Below are positions 35,606 to 44,126 of a stretch of 64,000 nucleotides of DNA, piece by piece; position 1 is the stretch's first letter, and the number at the start of each line of letters is the position of its first letter. The DNA comes from Pyrococcus furiosus DSM 3638 (GTDB lineage Archaea; Methanobacteriota_B; Thermococci; Thermococcales; Thermococcaceae), in contig NC_003413.1 in assembly GCF_000007305.1 (NCBI RefSeq), positions 1,600,141 to 1,664,140 of the forward strand, written 5' to 3'. Both the position numbers and the translations under genes were made by a program. Below the pieces are notes generated by a model, which saw nothing but the letters and a program-made list of their open reading frames with translations, ran no database searches and was not told where the DNA came from.

Positions 35606-37051
35606 GTGTGTGAATATACTTATCCAAATGGGCAAAAATGCAAAAGAAAACCTCTAAAAGGTTCAAAATATTGCTCTCTCCACATACCTTTCGAAGAGGG
35701 AGAGCTTCTCTATGGAGATAAAATTAGAGAGATAAAAAAGAGAGCCTTTGAGAGAACCCTTGAAAGGGGAGTTAAAACGTTTGAAGGGGTAAAACTATAC
35801 GATGTTGTAATCTTAAGCAAGAAGATTGAAAACCCCATAATTTTCAAAAATTCAGAAATAAAACGGCTTATAATTGGGAATTCACAGCTTTCAAGCTTAA
35901 CAATAATAAACTCCAAAGTAGACTCGATAATTTTGGCAAATTCCAAGATTAGCTCCCTATACATAAACAAGGTTGACGGGTATGGAGTGAGTATCTGCTC
36001 AGCAGAATTTACGTCAGCAATACTGATTAGGAATTCTGAAATTAAATACATCCTCATAAACTCAACGAGATATGAAAGAAAGGAGGTAACAGCAGAAGAA
36101 ACCTTTGGAGAAGCTGGGAGAATCGCAGGAAGGATAGAAATTTCAAACATAAAAGGGGTGAGGAGAATAGCCATTAACTCAAGATACCCTCTACTAGAAA
36201 TTATTGAAAAAGAGCTAGGAGTTAAGTTTGATACAAAAAAGAAGGAATATGTGAGAGCTAGTATCTTGAACATAAGAAACATAGGGTTTGATGAAAATCC
36301 CAGGTTCAAAAGACAAATTAGAGTGTATATTAACAGGTTCTCTGGACAACTACTTATAGAAAACTCTACAGTTCCTGGCCATGTATCAATAGTCAACAGT
36401 AGAGTTAAATATCCAGAATTCGTCCATACAACAGTTTTAAACAACTTAATCATGAGGAACTCAAAGTTTTACAGCGATGAGAATTGGAATCTAAGTTATC
36501 TCCCTAATTTATTAGCCGAACTCCAGGTTTTAGGATTTATAGTAATTGAAAACTCGGAATTTAACAATCCCTATCTAGCAGAGGTCTTCTACAGAATAGC
36601 AAGAACTACCTGGGAAGCCAGCGGAGATAAGGAGAAGGCGGATGAGTACTATTACCTAGAGATGCTTGCAAGGAGAAACAGAGTCCTCTCCCACTATAAG
36701 AGAGGTCCAAAAACAGTGAAGAAGATTTTCAGACTCACGGAAGTTTTCTTCGAATGGATGTTTGCGGACTTAACTTGTAAATATGGAACAGACTGGAAAA
36801 GACCCGTATTTTTGTGGTTAGGGCTAGTTATCTTTGGCTTTCCCATACTTTATGCGGTAACACAGAGCATAGAACCTTTGAATTCCCCTCTTGATTATGT
36901 ATACTTTAGCATAGTTACTGCAACAACACTTGGCTATGGGGATATTCATCCCACAGGAGTTGGAAAGGCAATTGCATCTGCTGAGGCAATATTTGGCATG
37001 TTCATGTGGGCAGTGTTCCTTACAGTATTTGCAAGAAAATACATGAGGTGA
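35606..37051 (+). CDS. Two-TM potassium channel with N-terminal zinc-knuckle and beta-solenoid-like domain
   Basis: A 481-residue protein. Residues 2-25 (CEYTYPNGQKCKRK and KYCSLH) form a C-x7-C-x10-C-x2-H metal knuckle. Residues about 50-340 hold irregular repeats of the type I-x-N-S-x-I, such as IFKNSEIKRLIIGNSQLSSL, which suggest a pentapeptide-like beta-solenoid. The C-terminus has two membrane helices around the pore filter ATTLGYGDIHPTG (about residues 438-446). The domain order is solenoid-sensor then channel. The start is GTG 35606, 7 bases after GGGAGGA. The gating signal is unknown. Confidence 0.8.
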   Translation: MCEYTYPNGQKCKRKPLKGSKYCSLHIPFEEGELLYGDKIREIKKRAFERTLERGVKTFEGVKLYDVVILSKKIENPIIFKNSEIKRLIIGNSQLSSLTIINSKVDSIILANSKISSLYINKVDGYGVSICSAEFTSAILIRNSEIKYILINSTRYERKEVTAEETFGEAGRIAGRIEISNIKGVRRIAINSRYPLLEIIEKELGVKFDTKKKEYVRASILNIRNIGFDENPRFKRQIRVYINRFSGQLLIENSTVPGHVSIVNSRVKYPEFVHTTVLNNLIMRNSKFYSDENWNLSYLPNLLAELQVLGFIVIENSEFNNPYLAEVFYRIARTTWEASGDKEKADEYYYLEMLARRNRVLSHYKRGPKTVKKIFRLTEVFFEWMFADLTCKYGTDWKRPVFLWLGLVIFGFPILYAVTQSIEPLNSPLDYVYFSIVTATTLGYGDIHPTGVGKAIASAEAIFGMFMWAVFLTVFARKYMR

Positions 37052-37056
37052 GAATA

Positions 37057-38184
37057 ATGATAGGGCTAATAGTCAATCCCATTGCAGGAATGGGGGGTAG
37101 AGTTGCTTTAAAAGGAACTGATGGAGTTGTTGAGGAAGCAATCAAAAGAGGTGCTACACCCGTCACTCCTAATCTTGTTAGGTTATTCCTTCAAGAGCTT
37201 GCCAACTATGATATAAAAGTGAAATTTCTAACTGGCCCAGGCCCCCTGGGAGAAGATTTCCTAAAAGAATTTAATTTTCCATATGAAGTAATTAAGCACA
37301 GAGAGATCTCATGGAGGGAAATAGAAGGAGTCAAAATTCCGGATACTACGAGAGAAGATACAAAATATCTAGCGAAACAGATGATTAGTAAGGTCAAAAT
37401 TATTGTTTTTGCTGGGGGAGATGGAACCGCTAGAGATATTGTTGAAGTAGTAGGAAAATCGATTCCGATTTTAGGAATACCGAGTGGAGTAAAGATGTAT
37501 TCAAGTGTGTTTGCAACATCTCCTGAGGATGCTGCGAAGGTATTAGTTGAGTTCCTAAAGAATAGTGCAAAATTGGAGGAGAGAGAAGTACTTGATCTTG
37601 ATGAAGAAGCATATAGAAGGGACGAACTGAAAGTGAAGCTCTATGGATATGCCGTAGTTCCAGTCGTAGAAACACTCGTACAAGGAAGCAAAGAAGCAAC
37701 AAAAGTTGACGAAAAAGAGGAGTTAGAAGCATTAGCAGAGGCTGTAGCAGAGGATATACTCTCAGAAGATGGAATATACTTCCTTGGTGCAGGTTCCACT
37801 ATAATGAGGATAAAAGATAAGTTAGGAATTGATGGGACATTACTGGGTGTTGATATCGTTGAAGTTAAAGATGGAAAGGCCAAGTTATTAGTTAAGGATG
37901 CAAGTGAGAAAGATTTGCTAAAGTTTATAGACAGAAATCCCAAAGTTGTTGTAACAGTTGTAGGTGGTCTAAACTTTTTATTTGGAAGGGGTAATCAGCA
38001 GTTCTCCCCTAACGTATTGAAGAAGATCCCGAAGGAAAACATCATAGTTGTGGCAACACCTTCAAAAATAAGCGAAGGTTTCGTTAGGGTATACACTGGA
38101 GACAAAGATGTTGACAAAAAATTCAAGGGTTTCATAAAAATCAGAGTATCTCCATGGATGGAAAAGTTAATTAGAGTGTTATGA
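37057..38184 (+). CDS. ATP-NAD kinase-like protein (COG3199-type)
   Basis: A 375-residue protein with the NAD kinase/diacylglycerol kinase fold. GLIVNPIAGMGGRVALKGTDG at the N-terminus, the GGDGT motif in VFAGGDGTARDIVEVVG (about residues 117-133), and GIPSGVKMYS are diagnostic. Archaeal members may phosphorylate NAD or another small molecule. The ATG at 37057 follows GAGGTGA; a longer frame to 37006 overlaps the channel gene. The two genes are 5 bases apart and co-transcribed, so its product or substrate could be relevant to channel control. Confidence 0.82.
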   Translation: MIGLIVNPIAGMGGRVALKGTDGVVEEAIKRGATPVTPNLVRLFLQELANYDIKVKFLTGPGPLGEDFLKEFNFPYEVIKHREISWREIEGVKIPDTTREDTKYLAKQMISKVKIIVFAGGDGTARDIVEVVGKSIPILGIPSGVKMYSSVFATSPEDAAKVLVEFLKNSAKLEEREVLDLDEEAYRRDELKVKLYGYAVVPVVETLVQGSKEATKVDEKEELEALAEAVAEDILSEDGIYFLGAGSTIMRIKDKLGIDGTLLGVDIVEVKDGKAKLLVKDASEKDLLKFIDRNPKVVVTVVGGLNFLFGRGNQQFSPNVLKKIPKENIIVVATPSKISEGFVRVYTGDKDVDKKFKGFIKIRVSPWMEKLIRVL

Positions 38185-38287
38185 AACGGCAGAAGAAAAA
38201 ATGGAATGCCAAGAAACACTTTGAAACTTTTTAGAAACACGAAATTCCTTTTTTAGTTCTTGGCCTTACATTAAAATGGTGATGGCC

Positions 38288-39454
38288 ATGAGAGGTGTGC
38301 TAAGTCTGTTGGTAGTAGCAATGTTGGTTTTAAGTATGGGTGTAGTGCCAGGAGTTACAGCAGCTACATCAACAACTGCAGAATACAGTTCAGTAGTAAT
38401 ACTTGTAAGTGACAACGAGGCAGATGTAACATTAGCCGAAAAGATAGCCGAGGTACTTAATGCATCTGTAGTTGTTACCAAGTGGGGGGTCTATGAGGAG
38501 AACGTTACAGCAGAGATAACATCACTAGATCCAGATCTAGTAATAATAATAGGAGGTCCAAGAGCTGTAGTGAAGGCTTACGAGGAAGACCTTGAAGCTT
38601 TGGGAATAACATACATAAGAGCCTGGGGCAACACTAGAGTCGAAACTGCAGTTGATGCAGTAAACAAGATTTCACAAATGTTCCCAGGGTTTGAAAAGAA
38701 GGTAAGAGTGGCAATAGTGCATGGATGGGACTTAGCAGGGATAATCCACCTTAGAGGAAAGAAGTTCATGATTCCAATATTCATAAAGGACTCAAATGTC
38801 AGCATAACAATAATTAACAAATTCAACGGTGTTGAGATAATAAAGAACAGACAACACGAGAAAATAATGGAAAAAATTAAAGAAAAAATCCGCGAGAGAG
38901 TGAAAAATGTAACAGAAGAAGTTATTGAGAACATAACCCAAAATATTGCTGAGAGAGCAATAAACCTTGCAGAAGAAAGGGTAAACTTAGCTGAAGAATT
39001 AGTAAACAATATGACACAACAAAACGTAACAATTCCTGGAGTCATTCCACTACTAGAGAACGCTAAGAGACACTTAGAAGAAGCCAAGAAGGCATATGAA
39101 GAAGGCTACTACGGAAGAGCTTATGGACTTGCAGTTGCATCAAAGAACATAGCTGAAGTAGTCATAAGGAGAGTTAGCGAAAAGTTTGATGAAAAGTTTG
39201 CAAAGGACATAGCATTCAAACTTAGAGTTAGGGTAAGAGTGCTCGAAATGGTAGCCCTAAGACTACAAGCCAAAGGAGCCAACGTTACAGAGATATTAGA
39301 TAAGATCGAACAGGCAAAAGAGGCACTGAAGAACAAGGACATCGATACAGCCAGACAACTTATAGCAGAAATAGAAAAAGAGTTAAGAATGAAGATTAGG
39401 GAAATGATTGTCACAAAAAAGCTGAGAAAAAAGGTGAAGAAGAATGAAGTTTAA
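38288..39454 (+). CDS. Secreted protein with cell-wall-binding-repeat-2-like domain, paralogue 1
   Basis: A 388-residue exported protein. Signal peptide (about residues 1-26, LSLLVVAMLVLSMGVVPGVTA), then an alpha/beta domain with VVILVSDNEADVTLAEKIAEVLNA and LVIIIGGPRAVV resembling CW_binding_2 repeats of surface proteins, then a long helical part (about 190-385) with coiled-coil-like and TPR-like stretches (LEEAKKAYEEGYYGRAYGLA) and N-glycosylation sequons such as NVT and NIT. The tail is lysine-rich and has no membrane anchor. ATG 38288 is preferred (GGTGAT 38279-38284). Function unknown. Confidence 0.7.
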   Translation: MRGVLSLLVVAMLVLSMGVVPGVTAATSTTAEYSSVVILVSDNEADVTLAEKIAEVLNASVVVTKWGVYEENVTAEITSLDPDLVIIIGGPRAVVKAYEEDLEALGITYIRAWGNTRVETAVDAVNKISQMFPGFEKKVRVAIVHGWDLAGIIHLRGKKFMIPIFIKDSNVSITIINKFNGVEIIKNRQHEKIMEKIKEKIRERVKNVTEEVIENITQNIAERAINLAEERVNLAEELVNNMTQQNVTIPGVIPLLENAKRHLEEAKKAYEEGYYGRAYGLAVASKNIAEVVIRRVSEKFDEKFAKDIAFKLRVRVRVLEMVALRLQAKGANVTEILDKIEQAKEALKNKDIDTARQLIAEIEKELRMKIREMIVTKKLRKKVKKNEV

Positions 39455-40517
39455 GCCTTTAACTCTCCTCCTTTTATCTTTCATTATAACGTCAACAATT
39501 CCAGGAGAAGTCGCTTCTCAAGTTCATGGGATAGTTATCCTAGTTAGCGACAATGAAGCAGACTTAACTCTTGCAGAAAAAGTTGCAGAGGTTTTAAATG
39601 CGGAATTAGTTGTAACGCCTTGGGGATTATACAATGAAAGCGTTGTGGAGGATATTTTAGAAAAAAATCCTTCCTTTGTTATGATAATTGGAGGACCAAA
39701 GGCCGTTGTTCCAGAATATGAAAAAGTACTTGAAAGTTTAGGGGTTCCAAGGACCAGAATTTGGGGTGAAACAAGAGTTGAAACTTCAAAGGCAGTAGTT
39801 CAATATCTTTTAAAAGATTATCCAGACATATTCAAGAGAGTTAATATAGTTATAATCCATGGGTGGGACCTGCCTGGAATAGTAAAGGCCAAAAAAATGA
39901 AATACTCTATTCCAATATTTGTATCACAAAATACAACTGAGATACCCAAGATTCCCTCCAGTAAAATTACAATCATTGAAAGCCCATATTCAATGGCGAT
40001 TATGGCGAGATTTAGAAAATATCTACAAAATGCCACGTATATTGAAGTAGAGATAACTCCAGCCATTGCAAATGAGGCAATAAAGAGAGCAGAAATAACA
40101 ATAATAAGAGCGGAAAAGATATTAGGAGAACCAAACCCAGAACTTCCGTCTCCCGTGAATCTTCTCGATCAAGCAAAAAGACTGCTAGGAATGGCAAAAA
40201 TACAGTTTGAAAGAGGCAACTATCAAAAAGCGTACATTCTCTCTCTTCAGGCCAAACTGTTAGCAGAGAAGGTGATTTTGCTAGCCAACATATCTCCAAA
40301 ATCTCCCGGAATTGAAATCCAGGTGGAACTAAGAATGCTGCAAATTGTAACATCTAGATTAGAAAAGCTTGGATACGACGTTAGTGAAGTAAAAGACCTC
40401 CTTAACAAAGCTCAAGAAGCCCTAAAAGCTGGTAGAATAGCTGAGGCAATCCAATACATAAACAAAGCTAAGAAAAAGCTAAGGGAAATTAGAACAAAAC
40501 AATGGAGAGGAAGATAG
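39444..40517 (+). CDS. Secreted protein with cell-wall-binding-repeat-2-like domain, paralogue 2
   Basis: A 357-residue paralogue of the preceding protein with the same architecture: signal peptide (PLTLLLLSFIITSTIPGEVAS), VILVSDNEADLTLAEKVAEVLNAELVVTPWG, FVMIIGGPKAVV, HGWDLPGI, then a helical C-terminus (LLGMAKIQFERGNYQKAYILS). It overlaps the first by 11 bases, so they form an operon and probably a complex. Its TAG stop abuts the convergent DRG stop with no gap. Confidence 0.7.
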   Translation: MKFKPLTLLLLSFIITSTIPGEVASQVHGIVILVSDNEADLTLAEKVAEVLNAELVVTPWGLYNESVVEDILEKNPSFVMIIGGPKAVVPEYEKVLESLGVPRTRIWGETRVETSKAVVQYLLKDYPDIFKRVNIVIIHGWDLPGIVKAKKMKYSIPIFVSQNTTEIPKIPSSKITIIESPYSMAIMARFRKYLQNATYIEVEITPAIANEAIKRAEITIIRAEKILGEPNPELPSPVNLLDQAKRLLGMAKIQFERGNYQKAYILSLQAKLLAEKVILLANISPKSPGIEIQVELRMLQIVTSRLEKLGYDVSEVKDLLNKAQEALKAGRIAEAIQYINKAKKKLREIRTKQWRGR

Positions 40518-41681
40518 TTATCTCGCGTGAATTTCCACTATATCCCCATCTTCCAAAACATGGTCTAATCCAACCCTCTGCCCTGGGAACTTTACACTCT
40601 TCCCCCACACTCTCGCGTATTTGAAGTTTTTCACTAAATCTTTATGAATCCTCTCAGCAACATCCTGGACTGTTGCACCTTTTCTCAAAGCAATGGGTGG
40701 ATAAGCTGGCTCTTCCCCTGGGCTTTTTGTGAACACCCTAATTATATCTGCAATTTCATATATGGCCTCCTTCACCGCCTCCAAGTTTATTCTCTTCTTG
40801 GCGGAAACTGGAATTATTTTAAACCTTTCTCCAAATGCTTTCACTAATTTTTCGTAATTTGCTCTGCTCCCAGGGGCATCTCCCTTGTTTGCTATTATAA
40901 TCGCCTTCTTCCACACAAGACTATCATCTAAGGCATCAGCAAACTCCTCAAGAGTAACTGGTTCCATAACTGTTATCTCCGCAGAGTGTATCTTTTCCTC
41001 TCTTAACATCTTCATGACTTCATCAATATCTCCCTTAATGTTCTCAATTCCATTAATCACAATTCCACCGCTTGGAGTTTTCCTTATTTCAACTTTTGGC
41101 TTCTTTTTGTTGACCTTAATTCCCGCCCTTTCAAATTCTTGAAGGAGAATATTCATCTGACGAACTGGATCTTCGCTCAAATCCACAACAATGGCGATAG
41201 CATCGGCATTTCTAACAACTGCAAGAAGCTGAGGCCCCATTCCTTTACCAAGGGCAGCCCCCTCAATTAGCCCAGGGACTTCTACCAACTGAATTTGAAC
41301 ATCTTTATAATTCAACATTGCTGGAACAGGCTCAGTTGTTGTGAAGGGATAATCAGCACTCTCAACATCGACTCCCGTTAGGGCCTTTAAAAGTTCAGAC
41401 TTGCCTACATTCGGCAATCCAACCAACACTATTTGAGCCGCTCCCTCCTTTTTTACAGCTAAAGAATAACCTCCACCCTTTCTCTGCTGTCTCTGCTTTT
41501 CTAGCTCTTTCCTAAGCTCTGCAAGTTTTCGTTTAATTTGTAATCTAAGCTTTTCTGTTCCTTTATGCTTTGGAACTAAGGCATACATTTTCTCAAGTGC
41601 CCGAATCTTCTCTGGAATAGTCTTGGCATTCCTATATTCCTCTTCCGCTGCTAGATATTCAGCAGTAACGTTCGTTGGCAT
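40518..41681 (-). CDS. DRG/Obg-family GTPase with TGS domain
   Basis: A 387-residue developmentally-regulated-GTP-binding-like protein, linked to ribosomes and translation. N-terminal basic helical region (EKIRALEKMYALVPKHKGTEKL), GTPase motifs G1 GLPNVGKSELL (about residues 87-97), G3 VEVPGLIEGA, G4 NKGD near 266, and a C-terminal TGS domain (about 325-387, ending VLEDGDIVEIHAR). Length and order fit the archaeal DRG group. Confidence 0.9.
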   Translation of the reverse strand: MPTNVTAEYLAAEEEYRNAKTIPEKIRALEKMYALVPKHKGTEKLRLQIKRKLAELRKELEKQRQQRKGGGYSLAVKKEGAAQIVLVGLPNVGKSELLKALTGVDVESADYPFTTTEPVPAMLNYKDVQIQLVEVPGLIEGAALGKGMGPQLLAVVRNADAIAIVVDLSEDPVRQMNILLQEFERAGIKVNKKKPKVEIRKTPSGGIVINGIENIKGDIDEVMKMLREEKIHSAEITVMEPVTLEEFADALDDSLVWKKAIIIANKGDAPGSRANYEKLVKAFGERFKIIPVSAKKRINLEAVKEAIYEIADIIRVFTKSPGEEPAYPPIALRKGATVQDVAERIHKDLVKNFKYARVWGKSVKFPGQRVGLDHVLEDGDIVEIHAR

Positions 41682-41724
41682 TGCTGAACACCCTCAGAAC
41701 TTCTAAAAGATAGAAAATTAGAAC

Positions 41725-41759
41725 TTTTATAAAGCTAACCACGAAAAGTTTATAGTAAG
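41725..41759. promoter_or_regulatory. Divergent promoters of DRG and the metal-dependent hydrolase
   Basis: Minus-strand GCTTTATAAAA (41725-41735) lies about 45 bases before the DRG start. Plus-strand AAGTTTATAGTAAG (41746-41759) lies about 35 bases before the hydrolase ATG. Confidence 0.5.
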
Positions 41760-41789
41760 CTTTTGTTATTATATTCCTGGGTGGTGGAG

Positions 41790-42467
41790 ATGGTGAAAGT
41801 AACATTTCTCGGACACGCAGCTTTCTACATAGAGGGAAGCAAAAAAATCCTAATAGACCCATTCCTAAGCGGAAATCCAGTCGCAAGCGCTAAGCCAGAC
41901 GACTTTAAGAGTGTAGACCTAATTTTAGTCACCCACGCCCATGGAGACCACCTCGGAGATGTCGGAACTATAGCTAAGAGAACAGGAGCAAAGGTTGTTG
42001 CAATGTATGATCTGGCAAACTACATAGCAGAGAAGTACAAGGGAGTTGAGACAATAGGGATGAACTATGGACCCACTAAGGTCGATGAAGTGGAGATAGT
42101 TCAAGTTCCTGCTTGGCATTCAAGTAGCGATGGAAAGTACAGCATAGGAAACGCCTGTGGGTACATAGTGAAGCTCGACGGAGTAACAATATACCACGCT
42201 GGAGATACCTACGTATTCAAAGACATGGAGTTATTTGCAGAGCTATATGGCCCAATTGACGTTGCTCTACTTCCAATAGGTGGTCACTTCACAATGGGTG
42301 TTAGAGAAGCAGCAAAAGCTGTTGAACTCCTAAAGCCAAGACATGTCATCCCAATGCATTACAACACCTGGCCACCTATTGCTGCTGATCCAGAAGAGTT
42401 CAAGAAGTTGGTAGGAGAAAAAGCAAAGGTTGTCATTCTAAAACCAGGGGAATCTTTAGAGCTCTAA
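41790..42467 (+). CDS. UPF0173 metal-dependent hydrolase (metallo-beta-lactamase fold)
   Basis: A 225-residue metallo-beta-lactamase-fold hydrolase. The metal motif THAHGDHLGD (H-x-H-x-D-H) lies at about residues 49-58, with further ligands in PAWHSS, HAGDTY and PMHYNTWPP. Physiological substrate unknown. ATG 41790 has GGTGGTGG upstream, giving the family length. Convergent overlap of 12 bases with the DUF167 gene. Confidence 0.9.
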   Translation: MVKVTFLGHAAFYIEGSKKILIDPFLSGNPVASAKPDDFKSVDLILVTHAHGDHLGDVGTIAKRTGAKVVAMYDLANYIAEKYKGVETIGMNYGPTKVDEVEIVQVPAWHSSSDGKYSIGNACGYIVKLDGVTIYHAGDTYVFKDMELFAELYGPIDVALLPIGGHFTMGVREAAKAVELLKPRHVIPMHYNTWPPIAADPEEFKKLVGEKAKVVILKPGESLEL

Positions 42468-42734
42468 TTTCTCTATCACTTCTTTCTTCGTAATTCCTTT
42501 TATAAGGAGATCTTTCTCTCTAGAGGTTTCACCTCTTACTATAACAACTTCTGCCCCGAAAAGTTTTTTGAAGAACTTCATTAACTCCTTGTTTGCTTTT
42601 CCTTTTACTGGTGGTGCCGCTACATTTACTTTCACTCTACCCCTAGTTCCATCTATACCAACAATTTTTGTTTCTCTAGCGTTGGGAGCTACTATGACTG
42701 ATAAAATTACTCCTTCTGAAGTTTCTCTAAGCAT
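42456..42734 (-). CDS. DUF167/UPF0235 (YggU) family protein
   Basis: A 92-residue protein. [37 protein letters not shown] is the family core. Function is unproven. The ATG at 42734, with GGTGAGG upstream, gives standard size. It starts 8 bases inside the end of ftsY, so it is translated from the ftsY transcript. Confidence 0.9.
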   Translation of the reverse strand: MLRETSEGVILSVIVAPNARETKIVGIDGTRGRVKVNVAAPPVKGKANKELMKFFKKLFGAEVVIVRGETSREKDLLIKGITKKEVIEKLEL

Positions 42735-43695
42735 TTTCCTCACCAAATATTCTCTCTAAGAACCATTCCTTTTCAAATGGTCTTAGATCATCGTATCCTT
42801 GTCCTACTCCTACAAAGAGGATTGGAGCATCTATTACATAGCTGATGCTTAAAGCTGCTCCTCCCCTAGCATCTGCATCAAGCTTTGTTAATATGATCCC
42901 ATCGATCTTAACTGCTTCGTTAAACTGGCGAGCCTGTTCAACGATGGCATTTCCAGCCAATGCATCCCCAACAAATATGACAAGATTTGGCTTTGTAACT
43001 CTTGCAATTTTCTTCATTTCATCCATTAAATTCCTGTTTGTCTCGCTTCTCCCCGCTGTATCGATAAGAACGACATCTATTCCCCTAGCTTTGGCATGTT
43101 GTATTGCATCATATGCAACAGCCGCAGGATCAGCTCCATAGGAGTGTTTTATTACTTTTACACCAATTCTTTTAGCATGCTCCTCCAATTGCTCTATTGC
43201 CCCTGCCCTAAAAGTGTCACTTGCAGCTATAACGACACTAAATCCGTGATTTTTAAGCCAATTAGCCAGCTTTGCTATCGTGGTTGTTTTTCCCGAACCG
43301 TTGAATCCCACAAACATAATAACGTAGGGCTTTTCCGCTTTTCTAATTTCCTCAATTAGGTCTATTCTCCTAGAAGTCTCCAAGATTTCGGAAACTGCCT
43401 CCTTAACGGCCTCTTCTATTATTTTTCCTTTATCAGTTCCAATTCTAACTTTTTTACCTACAAGCTTTTGTTTTATCTTTTCTCTTAATGCATCGACAAC
43501 CTCAAGAGCGACGTCAGCTTCAAGAAGATCAATTTCAAGCTCATCCAAGGCTTTGTCAACGTCCTTTTCCTTAATTTCAACAGTCAGTATTCTATCCAAT
43601 AACCCCTTTTTCTCAACTTCCTCCTCTTCCTTTTCGACTTCTTCTTCAACTCTTTTCACGAATGACTTTAGCTTCTCTCTAAGCTTTCCAAACAT
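42727..43695 (-). CDS. ftsY: Signal recognition particle receptor FtsY
   Basis: A 322-residue SRP receptor GTPase partnering SRP54 (8219-9550). Charged N-terminal region ([14 protein letters not shown]), then an NG domain: [15 protein letters not shown] (about residue 129), [15 protein letters not shown] (about 160), [16 protein letters not shown] (about 211), [14 protein letters not shown] (about 273). It lacks a membrane anchor, so it binds membranes peripherally. Confidence 0.96.
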   Translation of the reverse strand: MFGKLREKLKSFVKRVEEEVEKEEEEVEKKGLLDRILTVEIKEKDVDKALDELEIDLLEADVALEVVDALREKIKQKLVGKKVRIGTDKGKIIEEAVKEAVSEILETSRRIDLIEEIRKAEKPYVIMFVGFNGSGKTTTIAKLANWLKNHGFSVVIAASDTFRAGAIEQLEEHAKRIGVKVIKHSYGADPAAVAYDAIQHAKARGIDVVLIDTAGRSETNRNLMDEMKKIARVTKPNLVIFVGDALAGNAIVEQARQFNEAVKIDGIILTKLDADARGGAALSISYVIDAPILFVGVGQGYDDLRPFEKEWFLERIFGEENA

Positions 43696-43821
43696 TGTAC
43701 TTCCCCCGTCTTTGGTAGTATGAAAGTCGCTTTAACTTTTACTTTTTCCATACTACACCTTTCCATTATTAATACTCATGATCATTGTCCCTTTTTTGAA
43801 CATCAATGCCCATTTACGAAA

Positions 43822-43846
43822 GCTTTAAATGTTTACAAATGTAAAC
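43822..43846 (+). promoter_or_regulatory. Promoter and operator of the ketoacid oxidoreductase cluster
   Basis: GCTTTAAAT (43822-43830) is a TATA element directly followed by the inverted repeat GTTTAC-AAAT-GTAAAC (43831-43846), about 18 bases before the GTG start. The position over the transcription start suggests a repressor site, possibly of the Lrp/AsnC type. The regulator is unknown. The rest of the gap back to 43696 is AT-rich with nothing recognised. Confidence 0.5.
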
Positions 43847-43863
43847 TCTGAAGGGGATTACAA

Positions 43864-44124
43864 GTGGGGGAAAATGTCCAAATTAATAAAGATGGCTATC
43901 TCGTTATTGGAAAAACAAACGCCGTTGAGATCAGTATTGATACTTTTCTCTGCAAAGGATGCGGAATATGTGTAGAAATGTGTCCCAGGAAGGTTTTTGA
44001 ATGGAGCAAAGAGCTCAGTGAAAAGGGTGTCCACTATCCAATCCCAGTTCATGCAGATAAATGCGTAAGGTGTAAGCTCTGTGAATTATTGTGTCCAGAC
44101 TTCGCCATTGCAGTTAGGTGGTAG
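43864..44124 (+). CDS. korD: 2-ketoacid:ferredoxin oxidoreductase, delta (ferredoxin-like) subunit
   Basis: An 86-residue protein with two [4Fe-4S] motifs, CKGCGICVEMCP and CVRCKLCELLCP, carrying electrons from the thiamine-diphosphate site to ferredoxin. The start is GTG, with GAAGGGGAT about 6 bases before it. It is the first gene of a seven-gene string; only this delta subunit is present, so it may serve both alpha-beta-gamma sets. From known P. furiosus work the first set is the 2-oxoglutarate enzyme KGOR. Confidence 0.9.
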   Translation: MGENVQINKDGYLVIGKTNAVEISIDTFLCKGCGICVEMCPRKVFEWSKELSEKGVHYPIPVHADKCVRCKLCELLCPDFAIAVRW

Positions 44125-44126
44125 AA

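Noticed and set aside
35475-35657. 60-codon plus-strand ORF upstream of the channel gene
   Set aside because: It covers the C/D RNA on the other strand and overlaps the channel start out of frame, with no ribosome binding site.
40515-40520. Stops of convergent genes abut with zero spacing
   Set aside because: Unusual but unremarkable in a genome this compact. It implies overlapping 3' ends of transcripts but gives no further signal.
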